DNA of 64,000 nucleotides. It comes from an uncultured Alphaproteobacteria bacterium. Lineage in GTDB: Bacteria; Pseudomonadota; Alphaproteobacteria; HIMB59; GCA-002718135. Below the pieces are notes generated by a model. The model saw only the letters and a list, made by a program, of their open reading frames with translations, was not told the origin of the DNA and ran no database searches. Where the stretch lies: positions 78,876 through 142,875 of the forward strand of contig CACESS010000001.1 of NCBI GenBank assembly GCA_902562275.1, given 5' to 3'. Both the position numbers and the translations under genes were made by a program. Positions 38,467-47,975 of the stretch are shown here, piece by piece; within the stretch, counting starts at the first letter, position 1; each line of letters begins with the position of its first letter.

Positions 38467-39360
38467 TTACTTCATGCCTGTCAAAGTAATTCCTTCAATA
38501 AATCGTTTTTGCGCGATTATAAAAGCAACAATAAGAGGAACTGTTACTGTAACTATCGAAGCCATCATAGGACCAAATTCGTCACTATCAATTCCACCTC
38601 TGAATTCTCTTATACCAAGTGGTGGAGTAAACAGATCTCTATTTCCTGTTATTACCATACGAGGCCAGAAATAATCATTCCAGTGAGCAACAACTGAGAA
38701 TATTGCAAAAGCAAGTAACGCTGGTATTGCAGTTGGGAGCATTACTTTCCATACGATTGCGTACTCTCCCATGCCATCCATCCTGGCGGCATCAATTAAT
38801 TCATCGGGCACAGTCATAAAAAATTGCCGCATTAAAAAAATTCCAAACACCGATATGGTCCAGGGAAGTATTAAGGCGGAATAGGTGTCAACTAATCCTG
38901 CCTGGGCCAACATAACATATAATGGAAGTGCAATTCCGTGAACTGGAATGAGCAAGCAAAATAAAACCATCGAAAAAACAAATTCTCGTCCGTAAAATCG
39001 TAACTTGGCGAGTGCATATGCGCACGGTAAGGCGACTAGAACCTGAATAATGAAGATTGATAAAGTAACAATGACACCATTCATTAAGTATCTAGGAATA
39101 GGAGCTTTTTCAAATGCAAACCAATAGTTGTATTGATATGGCTTCATTGTACATGTTTCTTCTGAATAACCAGTTTTAACACATACGGGAAAAGTTTGAG
39201 TTTCTTGCGCACCAATAAGCCCACCAGAAATTGATTGGATTTCTTGCTGAGATTTTAATGACATTGAAACCATCATATAAAAAGGAAGCATCACAACGAT
39301 AGCACCAATAATTAAGATTGCATGCTTCCAACCTTCCCCAATATATTGTTTAGCTTCCAT
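38467..39360 (-). CDS. CUT1-type ABC transporter permease (UgpE/MalG-like)
   Basis: 297 residues, six membrane segments. The cytoplasmic EAA coupling loop is DELIDAARMDGMGEYAIVWKVMLP. An unusually long periplasmic insert after helix 1 (residues ~36-75) contains two Cys (FPVCVKTGYSEETCTMKP) that may form a disulfide. Partner of the UgpA-like permease (1-nt overlap) and of an ATPase upstream. Located beside phosphonate genes; the imported compound may be an organophosphorus molecule, but CUT1 systems usually take sugars or glycerol phosphate. Confidence 0.9.
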   Translation of the reverse strand: MEAKQYIGEGWKHAILIIGAIVVMLPFYMMVSMSLKSQQEIQSISGGLIGAQETQTFPVCVKTGYSEETCTMKPYQYNYWFAFEKAPIPRYLMNGVIVTLSIFIIQVLVALPCAYALAKLRFYGREFVFSMVLFCLLIPVHGIALPLYVMLAQAGLVDTYSALILPWTISVFGIFLMRQFFMTVPDELIDAARMDGMGEYAIVWKVMLPTAIPALLAFAIFSVVAHWNDYFWPRMVITGNRDLFTPPLGIREFRGGIDSDEFGPMMASIVTVTVPLIVAFIIAQKRFIEGITLTGMK

Positions 39361-40316
39361 TAATAATGAACCCTCTTCTCAATGACATATCTTTGGAAAA
39401 ACGTTAACACAAGAATAAATCCAATAAAGACAACAGTGATTGCTGCACCGATACTTGTTAAGTTTTGTTGAATAGCTTTTTCAAAAATTGCATACATCAT
39501 GACATACGTTGTTTTTGATGGACCACCTTTAGTCAGTATTTCGATTGTATCAAATACCTGAAATGTTCTAATGGTAGTAATAGTGACAACAAACAACGTT
39601 GTTGGACCAAGCATTGGCCATGTAACAAGTTTAAATTGCTCCCATGTAGATTTAGCCCCATCCATTTCTGCAGCTTGGTATAACTCCCTTGGTATACTTG
39701 TTAAGCCAGCTAAATATAAAACCATATTAAAACCAAAAGCCTGCCAAATTCCTATGAAACATACTGTCCAAATCGCAGTATTTTTTTGTTTTAACCAATA
39801 TGGAAAATCCATGTTGTTTGCACATGCTACAGCATACCAGCTTTCTTGTGAGTCTACCCATGGCAACCAATGAAAACCAAGAATGAATTCCCTAACTCCT
39901 CCACATCCATTCGCTAAAAAACTATTTACAATTCCTAATGTTGGATGAAGAGTAAATTCCCATGCAATTGCCATTGCAAGAAGAGTTGCCATAACTGGAA
40001 GAAAAAAAATTGTTTTATATATATCAGCGCCAAACCTTAGTGAATTTAAGAGCATAGCAGCACATAATCCAAGTACAACAGAAATTGGAACGACAACAAT
40101 AACATACGTCGCTGTGGCCCAAATCATTTTGACATATGTTTTTCGATTGAACATCTTGTCATAATTTTCTAGTCCAACCCACTCGAATGTTTTGTTTCCT
40201 AAATTGTAGTCAGTAAAAGAAATTCCTCCTGCAAGAAAAAGAGGAAAGATTAAAATAATTATCATCAGTATGATTGCTGGTGCAATAAACCATATGTGAG
40301 CTTTTGAATTATGCAT
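39360..40316 (-). CDS. CUT1-type ABC transporter permease (UgpA/MalF-like)
   Basis: 318 residues, six membrane segments, EAA loop ELYQAAEMDGAKSTWEQFKLVTWPML. As in its partner, the periplasmic loop between helices 3 and 4 is extended (residues ~130-175: LANGCGGVREFILGFHWLPW, then further to VACANNMDFPYWLK) and carries Cys residues. The inserts in both permeases suggest a specialised contact with the binding protein. It overlaps the ATPase gene by 8 bp. Confidence 0.9.
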   Translation of the reverse strand: MHNSKAHIWFIAPAIILMIIILIFPLFLAGGISFTDYNLGNKTFEWVGLENYDKMFNRKTYVKMIWATATYVIVVVPISVVLGLCAAMLLNSLRFGADIYKTIFFLPVMATLLAMAIAWEFTLHPTLGIVNSFLANGCGGVREFILGFHWLPWVDSQESWYAVACANNMDFPYWLKQKNTAIWTVCFIGIWQAFGFNMVLYLAGLTSIPRELYQAAEMDGAKSTWEQFKLVTWPMLGPTTLFVVTITTIRTFQVFDTIEILTKGGPSKTTYVMMYAIFEKAIQQNLTSIGAAITVVFIGFILVLTFFQRYVIEKRVHY

Positions 40317-41442
40317 TAGTAAATTGAACTCTCATTCCTGCTTGATTAAATAGTAATGCTTTATCTGAAACTCTTTTAATATTCACACTAGAACCGTTTG
40401 AAATTTGGTGTGTAAATTGTGGTAAGCCCCTTACAATTATTTTATTTGAACCGTCTTCAATATTTATATGAAAGAAAATATCTGAACCTAAATTTTCTCT
40501 ATATGCAACTGTTCCACTAAATGTATTTTCATTACTTTCATTTGTAATTTCTAAATGTTCTGGTCGAATACCAATATGTAAATCTGTATTACTTTCAGAA
40601 CTTTTTCTTTTTAAATTTACGTTGAGAAAACTTACTGTCCCACTTGAGTCCGAAGTTCCTTTAAATATATTTATTTTTGGACTTCCAACAAACTGAGCCA
40701 CACTTAATGAGGAAGGATTGTCATATACTTCTTGAGGTGTATCTAGTTGTAATAAATTTCCATCAATCATAACAGCCATTCTAGAAGACATAGTTAAAGC
40801 TTCTGCTTGATCATGTGTTACGTAAACAAAAGTAGTTTTAAGTGAATTATGAAGTTCAGATAGTTCAGATCGCATGTGAACTCTCAGAGCCGCATCTAAA
40901 TTTGAAAGAGGTTCATCCATTAAAAAGGCAACAGGCTCTCTAACCATAGCACGACCAAGAGCAACTCTTTGTCTTTGACCACCTGACAATTGTCCTGGTT
41001 TTCTATCTAATAGTTCTGAAATTTTTAGAGTATCAGAAGTTTTATTTACTAATTGATTTATAGATTCTGTTTTCTCTTTTTTGCTTGGAGAAAAATTACC
41101 AATCAAGGGTAGTCTTTCAAATGCATTATAATCTCTTAGTCTTAATGGAGTTTCTAAATTTCTTCTGACTGTAAGATGAGGATAAAGAGCATATGACTGG
41201 AATACCATTGCCAAATCTCTTTCACTGGCTCTAACTCTGTTTACATTTTTATTATCTATTAATACATCACCTGAAGTTTGTTGTTCCAATCCTGCAATTA
41301 TTCTAAGTAACGTAGATTTACCACAACCAGATGGACCAACTAATGTTAAGAATTCTCCATCGTTTATATCAACATTCAAATTATTTAGTACTTGTGTAGA
41401 CCCAAATGACTTTGAAATATTTTTAAGTGATATTGTCCCCAC
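40309..41442 (-). CDS. CUT1-type ABC transporter ATP-binding protein (UgpC/MalK-like)
   Basis: 377 residues. Walker A GPSGCGKST, Q-loop VFQSYALYPH, signature LSGGQRQRVALGRA, Walker B FLMDEPLSNLD, switch VTHDQAEA, then a TOBE domain beginning near GIRPEHLEITNESNE. First gene of a minus-strand operon (ATPase, permease, permease, EamA). Its binding protein is probably the plus-strand gene at 44436, because no other is nearby. Candidate Pho-type repeats lie 68-100 nt upstream. Confidence 0.92.
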   Translation of the reverse strand: MGTISLKNISKSFGSTQVLNNLNVDINDGEFLTLVGPSGCGKSTLLRIIAGLEQQTSGDVLIDNKNVNRVRASERDLAMVFQSYALYPHLTVRRNLETPLRLRDYNAFERLPLIGNFSPSKKEKTESINQLVNKTSDTLKISELLDRKPGQLSGGQRQRVALGRAMVREPVAFLMDEPLSNLDAALRVHMRSELSELHNSLKTTFVYVTHDQAEALTMSSRMAVMIDGNLLQLDTPQEVYDNPSSLSVAQFVGSPKINIFKGTSDSSGTVSFLNVNLKRKSSESNTDLHIGIRPEHLEITNESNENTFSGTVAYRENLGSDIFFHINIEDGSNKIIVRGLPQFTHQISNGSSVNIKRVSDKALLFNQAGMRVQFTNA

Positions 41443-41509
41443 TCATTCCCCCTGTATCTTAACTTTAATCTACAAAATTTTATTAAATTTGAGAATATTT
41501 TAAATCTAT

Positions 41510-41542
41510 TTATTTCAGTTTTATTTCAATTTTATTAACAAA
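41510..41542 (-). promoter_or_regulatory. Candidate Pho-box-like triple repeat (11-bp period)
   Basis: Three consecutive 11-mers on the plus strand (TTATTTCAGTT, TTATTTCAATT, TTATTAACAAA) read on the minus strand as TTGAAAT/CTGAAAT-type 7-mers separated by 4-nt AAAA spacers. The E. coli PHO box is a direct repeat of CTGTCAT with 4-nt spacing. The site lies in the divergent region between the ABC ATPase gene and phnA and could serve either. Binding by PhoB is inference. Confidence 0.5.
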
Positions 41543-41618
41543 TATTCAAATTATGATTGAGTTTAATTAGCAGATAACTATAAATTCGTATTTTTAATAA
41601 TATATATTAGTTGAAATA

Positions 41619-42860
41619 GTGTCCGATAATTTAGAAATTAATAAAAGAGAATATCCAAGCTCTTTCTCAAAAACTGCAATTGTTATATGCCTTGATGGTA
41701 GTCAAAAAGAGTATCTCGAAGAAGCATCAAAATCAAATCTTACACCAAATCTTGATAAATTAATTTCAAGTGGTGAAAACCTACTAGTTCACAGCGCTAT
41801 TCCAAGTTTTACAAATCCTAATAATATTTCCATTGTAACTGGGCAACCAAGTTCTGTACACGGTATATGCGGAAACTTCTTTTATACACCTGAGACTGGT
41901 GAAGAAGTAATGATGAATGACCCAAAATATATGCGAGCACCAACTATTTTTGAAAAATTTTACAATTCTGGTTCTAAAATTGCTCTTGTTACTGCAAAAG
42001 ACAAGTTGAGAACACTTTTAGGAAACGGATTAAGTTTTGATGATGAGAGAGCTATTTGTTTTTCTGCTGAAAAATCTGATCAAGCAACAAAAGATCTCAA
42101 TGGTATAGATAATGTAAACGATTGGTTGGGAATGCCAGTGCCAGAAGTATATTCTGAAGGACTTTCCGAATTTGTAATGGCTGCAGGTGTAAAGCTTCTT
42201 GAAGAGTTCAAACCAAATATCATGTATTTATCGACTACGGATTATATTCAACACAAATATGCACCGGGAAATGAAACAGCAAACAAATTTTATGCAATGT
42301 TTGATAAATATATTGGTCTTTTAAATCAGGAGAATGTTTCTATAATCATCACAGCAGATCACGGTATGAAACCAAAATCAAAAGAAGATGGTTCACCTAA
42401 TGCAATATTTTTACAAGATTATTTAGATAAAAAATTTGAACCAAACATAGCTAAAGTTATTCTACCAATTACAGATCCATATGTCGTTCATCATGGTTCA
42501 CTTGGTTCTTTTGCAACAATTTATTTAGAAGACAAGAGCAAGGTAGCTTCAGTTGTAAACGCTATTAAAGAAATAAAAGATATAGAAGTTGTTTTAACGA
42601 AAGATGAAGGATGCTCTACTTATAATTTACCTCTAGATAGAATGGGTGATATTATATGTATGTCTTCAGAATTTATGACTATTGGTTCATCGGAAGATAA
42701 ACACAATCTTTCTGGATTAAATGAACCTTTACGTTCTCATGGAGGACTCCATGAAAGAGAAGTTCCATTCATATCAAATTTAAAATTACAAAACTTAGAT
42801 ACTAGCAAACAATTATATAACTATGATGCATTTTATTATGCAATAAATGGAGCTCTATGA
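41619..42860 (+). CDS. phnA: Phosphonoacetate hydrolase
   Basis: 413 residues from a GTG start. Alkaline-phosphatase-superfamily enzyme that cleaves phosphonoacetate to acetate and phosphate. The sequence follows known PhnA along its length: [15 protein letters not shown], the nucleophile region [14 protein letters not shown] (Thr), [35 protein letters not shown] (metal-binding Asp/His), [10 protein letters not shown] and the closing [14 protein letters not shown]. It is the first of a plus-strand phosphonate operon and overlaps phnY by 4 bp (ATGATG). Confidence 0.95.
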   Translation: MSDNLEINKREYPSSFSKTAIVICLDGSQKEYLEEASKSNLTPNLDKLISSGENLLVHSAIPSFTNPNNISIVTGQPSSVHGICGNFFYTPETGEEVMMNDPKYMRAPTIFEKFYNSGSKIALVTAKDKLRTLLGNGLSFDDERAICFSAEKSDQATKDLNGIDNVNDWLGMPVPEVYSEGLSEFVMAAGVKLLEEFKPNIMYLSTTDYIQHKYAPGNETANKFYAMFDKYIGLLNQENVSIIITADHGMKPKSKEDGSPNAIFLQDYLDKKFEPNIAKVILPITDPYVVHHGSLGSFATIYLEDKSKVASVVNAIKEIKDIEVVLTKDEGCSTYNLPLDRMGDIICMSSEFMTIGSSEDKHNLSGLNEPLRSHGGLHEREVPFISNLKLQNLDTSKQLYNYDAFYYAINGAL

Positions 42861-44299
42861 TGCACAAAAAAATGATTAATGAAGCAATGCGTATTGCTGG
42901 AGAAAAAGTTACTTCAGATAAAACAATAAATGTTGAGTACCCTTTTACAGGTGAAGTAATCGGAACGGTTCCAGCCGGTACTACAGAGCATGCAAGAAAG
43001 GCTTTAGATATTGCTGCAAATTACCAACCTAAACTTACAAGATACGAGAGACAAAAAATTCTTCAAACTGCCGCAGAAGTACTTGTTAAAAGAAAAGAAG
43101 AAATTTCTGATATTATTACTTTAGAACTTGGTATTTCAAAACAAGATTCTCTATACGAAGTAGGAAGAGCTTTTGATGTCTTTTCTTTAACGGCTCAACT
43201 TTGTATTCTTGATGATGGAGAAATATTTTCTTGTGATTTAACTCCGCATGGAAAAGCTAGAAAAATATTTACCATAAGAGAACCTTTAACGGCAATTTCA
43301 GCAATCACTCCATTTAATCACCCTTTGAATATGGTAGCGCATAAAATTGCTCCTTCAATTGCAACTAATAATTGTACAGTATGTAAGCAGACAGAATTAA
43401 CACCTTTAACAGCAATGATACTCGCTGATGTTTTATATGAAGCAGGTCTGCCACCCGAAATGTTTTCAGTTGTAACTGGATGGCCTCAAGATATCGGATC
43501 AGAAATGATCAAGAATCCAAATATTGATCTCATTACTTTTACAGGCAGTGTAGGTGTAGGAAAATTAATAGCTGAACAAGCTGGATACAAAAGAACAGTT
43601 CTTGAGCTAGGCGGTAATGATCCATTAATTGTTTTAAATGACTTAGAAGGTGATGATCTTAAAAAAGCTGTTGAGCTAGCTGTTACGGGAGCAACGAAAA
43701 ACTCTGGTCAACGTTGTACAGCTGTTAAAAGAATACTGGTTCAAGAATCTATTGCAGATCAATTTGTTGAAATGGCTCTTGAGCGTGCTAAGAAAATTAA
43801 ATTTGGTGATCCTATGAATATGGAAACAGACTTAGGTACAGTTGTTAATGCTAAAGCTGCAGAACTTTTCGATAAAAGAGTTTCTATGGCTGAAGAAGAC
43901 GGCGCAAAAATTTTATATCACCCTGGAAGAAAGGGTGCTTTGTTACCTCCAATAGTTGTAGATCATGTTGATCCTAAAAGTGAATTAGTTTTAGAAGAAA
44001 CATTTGGTCCAGTTATCCCAATCATTCGTGTGCCTAATGACGATGAAGCTGTAATGAAAATATCTAATTCAACCGCATTTGGATTATCATCTGGTGTATG
44101 TACAAATAACTTCATGCGAGCAAAAAAATATATTCAAGGTTTAAATGTTGGCACTGTAAATATTTGGGAGGTTCCAGGTTATAGAATTGAAATGTCTCCT
44201 TTTGGAGGAATTAAAGATTCAGGTCTTGGTTACAAAGAGGGTGTTATTGAAGCAATGAAAAGTTTTACTAATGTAAAAACTTTCTCACTACCTTGGTAA
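42857..44299 (+). CDS. phnY: Phosphonoacetaldehyde dehydrogenase
   Basis: 480 residues, aldehyde dehydrogenase fold. It oxidises phosphonoacetaldehyde to phosphonoacetate with NAD. The nucleophile Cys is in [11 protein letters not shown] (near residue 291) and the general-base Glu in VLELGGNDP. Diagnostic PhnY stretches include [32 protein letters not shown] and the end [14 protein letters not shown]. It lies directly after phnA, and with phnW (50536) it completes the PhnW-PhnY-PhnA route for 2-aminoethylphosphonate. A strong SD is absent because the start sits inside phnA. Confidence 0.95.
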   Translation: MMHKKMINEAMRIAGEKVTSDKTINVEYPFTGEVIGTVPAGTTEHARKALDIAANYQPKLTRYERQKILQTAAEVLVKRKEEISDIITLELGISKQDSLYEVGRAFDVFSLTAQLCILDDGEIFSCDLTPHGKARKIFTIREPLTAISAITPFNHPLNMVAHKIAPSIATNNCTVCKQTELTPLTAMILADVLYEAGLPPEMFSVVTGWPQDIGSEMIKNPNIDLITFTGSVGVGKLIAEQAGYKRTVLELGGNDPLIVLNDLEGDDLKKAVELAVTGATKNSGQRCTAVKRILVQESIADQFVEMALERAKKIKFGDPMNMETDLGTVVNAKAAELFDKRVSMAEEDGAKILYHPGRKGALLPPIVVDHVDPKSELVLEETFGPVIPIIRVPNDDEAVMKISNSTAFGLSSGVCTNNFMRAKKYIQGLNVGTVNIWEVPGYRIEMSPFGGIKDSGLGYKEGVIEAMKSFTNVKTFSLPW

Positions 44300-44355
44300 A
44301 TAAATCATTTTTTCTTTAATTTTTCTTAATGCTATTGAAAAATAATCATATTTTT

Positions 44356-44384
44356 AAGTAATATTTTCGTAATAAAATTGTAAC
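44356..44384 (+). promoter_or_regulatory. Candidate Pho-box-like triple repeat
   Basis: AAGTAAT (44356), TCGTAAT (44367) and TTGTAAC (44378) recur with an exact 11-bp period and 4-nt AT spacers, 52 nt before the start of the solute-binding-protein gene. TTGTAAC and TCGTAAT are close to the CTGTCAT half-site of the classical PHO box. Confidence 0.5.
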
Positions 44385-44435
44385 ATTTTGAGGCTACGTT
44401 CTAGATTAATCATTATATTGAATCGGAGGGATTAA

Positions 44436-45689
44436 ATGAAAAAATTAATTACAGGATTTGCAGCCGTATTATCTTTTGGTTTTTATGGTTCTGTTAATTC
44501 AGCTAAGTCTATTGAAATAGAAGTAGCTTATCCTTATTCAGGATTATTCGATGTAACTTTCCAAGCTATTATGCCAGAGTTTGAAAAAGCACATCCAGAT
44601 ATTCAAGTTAAATTTAGAGCAACTTATGAAAACTATGAGGATGCAACTGCAACAATCTTCAGAGAGTCTACTTCAGGTAATTTACCAGATGTAACAATGC
44701 AAGGTCTTAACAGACAAGCACCTCTAGTTGACAAAGGTATTGCTAAGTCTTTAGAGCCATTTATTGCGAAAGAAGCTGCTTTTGAAAAAGATGGTTACCA
44801 TTCTGCTATGTTAAGTCTTTCAACATTTGGTGGTGAAGTTTATGGATTACCATTTTCTGTATCAACGCCAGTTGGATATTATAACATGGATTTATTAGCT
44901 GAAGCAGGTGTAAATAGTATTCCAACTAACTGGGACGAAGTTATTGCAGCATGTAATAAATTGGAAGCAGCAGGTAAAGGAACTCTATACTTTGGTTGGA
45001 ACATTACAGGTAACTGGTTCCACCAAGCATTAATGCACACTCAGAATGTTCCAATGGTTAAAGATGGAGCTGTAAATATGGGTGGTGATGCAGGACTTGC
45101 AACGTTAGAGCAAATGAAAGCAATCATGAGCGGATGTAATATGCCAAACTATTCAATTGCTGATGGTCAAGCTGCGTTTAACGCAGGTACTATTGGTATG
45201 ATGTTCTGGTCTACTTCAAGCTTGGGTTCAGTTAATGCTGCAAAGGCAGACTTTATTTTAAAAACTGCACCATTCCCTGGAATGGCTGGAGTTAACAATG
45301 GAACACCAGCAAGATTACCAGCAGGTGGAAACGCTGCAATGTTAGTGTCTACATCTGATGATCCAGCAAGAGTTGATGCTGCATGGACTTTCTTAAAGTT
45401 CATTACATCAGGTATCGGTGCTGCATTAGTTGCTGAAACAACTGGATATGTTCCACCAAACAAAGCAGCGAATGAATTATTAGGAGATTTCTATACTAAA
45501 AACCCTAATAAACTTACTGCAGTTGAACAACTTCCACTTCTTGCAGATTGGTTCGCATATCCTGGAGAAAATGGATTAGCTGTTACACAGGTAATCTATG
45601 ATTACACAGAAGAAATTGCTACAGGCGATGCTGATGATATGGGTGATCTCCAAGAAGAAATGATGGAAGAAATAAACGATCTTATGTAA
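44436..45689 (+). CDS. CUT1-type ABC transporter solute-binding protein (UgpB/MalE-like)
   Basis: 417 residues with signal peptide (cleavage near SVNSA) and strong RBS GGAGG. Family 1 extracellular binding protein; the typical stretches are YGLPFSVSTPVGYYNMDLLAEAG and FNAGTIGMMFWSTSSLG, with a C-terminal helix WFAYPGENGLAVTQVIYD. It stands between phosphonate genes and is probably the binding protein of the minus-strand ATPase/permease operon 3 kb away. Ligand unknown: glycerol phosphate, sugar or a phosphonate-related compound. It is followed by a strong terminator. Confidence 0.9.
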   Translation: MKKLITGFAAVLSFGFYGSVNSAKSIEIEVAYPYSGLFDVTFQAIMPEFEKAHPDIQVKFRATYENYEDATATIFRESTSGNLPDVTMQGLNRQAPLVDKGIAKSLEPFIAKEAAFEKDGYHSAMLSLSTFGGEVYGLPFSVSTPVGYYNMDLLAEAGVNSIPTNWDEVIAACNKLEAAGKGTLYFGWNITGNWFHQALMHTQNVPMVKDGAVNMGGDAGLATLEQMKAIMSGCNMPNYSIADGQAAFNAGTIGMMFWSTSSLGSVNAAKADFILKTAPFPGMAGVNNGTPARLPAGGNAAMLVSTSDDPARVDAAWTFLKFITSGIGAALVAETTGYVPPNKAANELLGDFYTKNPNKLTAVEQLPLLADWFAYPGENGLAVTQVIYDYTEEIATGDADDMGDLQEEMMEEINDLM

Positions 45690-45720
45690 TTTGAGATTAT
45701 TTATTATTAACTTTTTATTA

Positions 45721-45752
45721 CAGCGGCTTTATAAAAGCCGCTGTTTTATTTT
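45721..45752 (+). terminator. Intrinsic terminator after the binding-protein gene
   Basis: CAGCGGCTTT (45721-45730) pairs perfectly with AAAGCCGCTG (45734-45743) around a 3-nt loop and is followed by TTTTATTTT. It separates the binding-protein gene from the MetE-like gene 25 nt further on, so downstream genes rely on read-through or their own promoter. Confidence 0.92.
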
Positions 45753-45776
45753 AAATTTAAATGGGAGTAAAAATAG

Positions 45777-46856
45777 ATGCCTCTTAAAACAACTACAATA
45801 GGTGCTTATCCAAAACCGAAACAAACACCTATTCAAGATTGGTTTTTAGGGACAAAATCAGAAGAAGAGAGAAAAGCGTCAAAAGGATTATTATCAAATT
45901 GGTCACCTGGTGCATATGAAAAAGCATTAGAGTCTGCAGGTGCAGATGCTGAAAAATTATTTTTAGCAGCAATTAAAGAAGTTATAACTGATCAAGTAAA
46001 TGCGGGTATTGATGTTCCAACAGATGGAGAAGTCAGACGTGAGAGTTACGTATTATATCAATGTCGATTTTTAAATGGAGTAAGTTTTCAGGAAGTTACA
46101 CATAAGTCAGTAAGACAAGGCGCGTTTGAAGCTGATCTTCCAACTATTGTTGCACCGATTTCAAGTAAAGAAATACGTATGCATTTAGACTGGAAGAGTG
46201 CACAACAATTTACAAAAAATCCAGTTAAAATTACCCTACCTGGACCAATGACAATAACAGATTCAATTGCTAACAACTACTATGATGACATGAAAAAACT
46301 TGGTTTTGATTTAGCATTAGCTCTCAATATAGAAATCAAGGCACTTGTAGATGCAGGTTGTCAGTATATTCAAATTGATGAACCAGTATTTGCTAGAAAG
46401 CCTGATGAAGCTCATTCATATGGTATGGAAAATTTAGAAAGAATGATGCATGGTATTCCTAAAGAAGTGCAACGCGTTTGCCATATTTGTTGTGGTTATC
46501 CCAATTCACTAGATTCAGAAGGGTATAAAAAGGCTGATCTAGATGCTTATGATAGAATTGCATCACTTGTAGATGATTCAACTATTGATGAAGTATCTTT
46601 GGAAGATTCACATAGGCATAATGATTTAAATCTTTTAGAAAAATTTACTAAAACAAAAGTAATTTTTGGATTTATTGATATTGCAAAAAGTAGAATGGAG
46701 TCTGTTGAAGAAGTAAGAGTTCGTATCAAAGATTCACTTGAACATATTGATGAACACCGTTTAATAGCTGCACCAGATTGTGGTTTAGGTTTCTTTACGC
46801 GAGAACAAGCAATTGAGAAAATGACAATTTTAACTAAAGCGGCAAAATCAATTTAA
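45777..46856 (+). CDS. Core MetE-like zinc methyltransferase
   Basis: 359 residues: only the catalytic barrel of cobalamin-independent methionine synthase, without the N-terminal half of full MetE (~750 residues). The zinc site is intact: His and Cys in RVCHICCGYP, Glu in VSLEDSHRH and Cys in AAPDCGLGF. The start TTTIGAYPKP is typical. Members of this UROD/MetE-like superfamily move methyl or alkyl groups to thiols (methionine synthesis, coenzyme M transferases). It sits in a phosphonate operon ahead of an Fe-alcohol dehydrogenase and a SAM methyltransferase, so a role in handling methylated or alkylated phosphonates is possible but unproven. Confidence 0.85.
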   Translation: MPLKTTTIGAYPKPKQTPIQDWFLGTKSEEERKASKGLLSNWSPGAYEKALESAGADAEKLFLAAIKEVITDQVNAGIDVPTDGEVRRESYVLYQCRFLNGVSFQEVTHKSVRQGAFEADLPTIVAPISSKEIRMHLDWKSAQQFTKNPVKITLPGPMTITDSIANNYYDDMKKLGFDLALALNIEIKALVDAGCQYIQIDEPVFARKPDEAHSYGMENLERMMHGIPKEVQRVCHICCGYPNSLDSEGYKKADLDAYDRIASLVDDSTIDEVSLEDSHRHNDLNLLEKFTKTKVIFGFIDIAKSRMESVEEVRVRIKDSLEHIDEHRLIAAPDCGLGFFTREQAIEKMTILTKAAKSI

Positions 46857-46860
46857 GGTA

Positions 46861-47973
46861 ATGTGGAATTATTTTAACCCTGTTGAAATTATCTTTGGAG
46901 AAAATAGATTTAAAGAAGTACATGATGCTCTTAAAAATAAGAACTACATCATAATCACTCATCCAGAAGAAATTTTTAAAAAATATAGCGATGAATTAAA
47001 ATCTTCTTCAAATCCACCTTTATCCATTATGACGGATGTGCAGCCTAATCCAGATTATAAGGATATTTTAGAGCTACAAAAAAAATTTTCTTCAATCAAT
47101 GAATCGGTAGATTATATTTTAGCTATAGGTGGTGGCTCTGTTACAGACACAGCTAAAGCAATTGCTGCATTTAAAGATAAACAAGAATATCTAACAGATT
47201 TCGTTCGTAATAAGAAAAATCCAAGAGTCGAAAATCCAATCAAGATTATTGCAATACCTACAACTTCAGGAACATCAAGTGAGCTTACGTGTTGGGCCAC
47301 AATATGGGATAAAGAAAAAAATAATAAATTATCTTTGGCGCATAAATCTCTTTATGCAGAAAAAGCAATTATCGATCCATCTATTATGGTTGATAAGCCT
47401 TTAGGCTTGACTATTTCAACTGGTTTAGATGCTCTCTCCCATTCAATGGAAAGTATTTGGAATATTAATGCGAACCCAATTTCTGCTTCTCATGCAATAC
47501 AAGCATCAAAATTAGTATTAGAAAATTTACGACTTCTCACTAAAGATTTAAGAAATGTTGTGTTACGCTCAAACATTGCATTGGCGTGTGTTCATGCTGG
47601 CTTAGCCTTTTCCAATACGAAAACTGCTATTGCGCACAATCTATCATATCCTGTGACACTCAATTACGGTATTCAGCATGGTATTGCTTGTTCATTTACT
47701 TTACCCATGATTACTAAAAGTATGGTTGGAATTGATAGTGTAGCTGAGGAAAGACTAAAATTAATTTTTAACGATAATCTAGAGAATGCTGCAAATCATC
47801 TGAGTGAATTTATGCGTTCTTTAGAGGTTCCTCTTAACTTAAATGAAATAAAAGTTCCTGTTCAAGAATGGAATAATATAGTAGATGACGCGTTTTTAGG
47901 GGAACGAGGTAAAAACTTTATTGGCAATAAAGAAGCTTTCATCTCTTCTGCTAAATCAATGGGACTTTATTAG
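46861..47973 (+). CDS. Iron-containing alcohol dehydrogenase, phosphonate-associated type
   Basis: 370 residues, group III Fe-ADH. The NAD-binding GGGSVTDTAKA (residues ~89-99) and metal ligands are visible: Asp and His in GLDALSHSMES, His in IAHNLSYP and His in IQHGIACSF. The opening WNYFNPVEIIFG resembles the phosphonate-metabolism Fe-ADH group, related to phosphonoacetaldehyde reductases. In this cluster it could interconvert 2-hydroxyethylphosphonate and phosphonoacetaldehyde, feeding PhnY-PhnA. It begins 4 nt after the MetE-like stop. Confidence 0.85.
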   Translation: MWNYFNPVEIIFGENRFKEVHDALKNKNYIIITHPEEIFKKYSDELKSSSNPPLSIMTDVQPNPDYKDILELQKKFSSINESVDYILAIGGGSVTDTAKAIAAFKDKQEYLTDFVRNKKNPRVENPIKIIAIPTTSGTSSELTCWATIWDKEKNNKLSLAHKSLYAEKAIIDPSIMVDKPLGLTISTGLDALSHSMESIWNINANPISASHAIQASKLVLENLRLLTKDLRNVVLRSNIALACVHAGLAFSNTKTAIAHNLSYPVTLNYGIQHGIACSFTLPMITKSMVGIDSVAEERLKLIFNDNLENAANHLSEFMRSLEVPLNLNEIKVPVQEWNNIVDDAFLGERGKNFIGNKEAFISSAKSMGLY

Positions 47974-47975
47974 TA

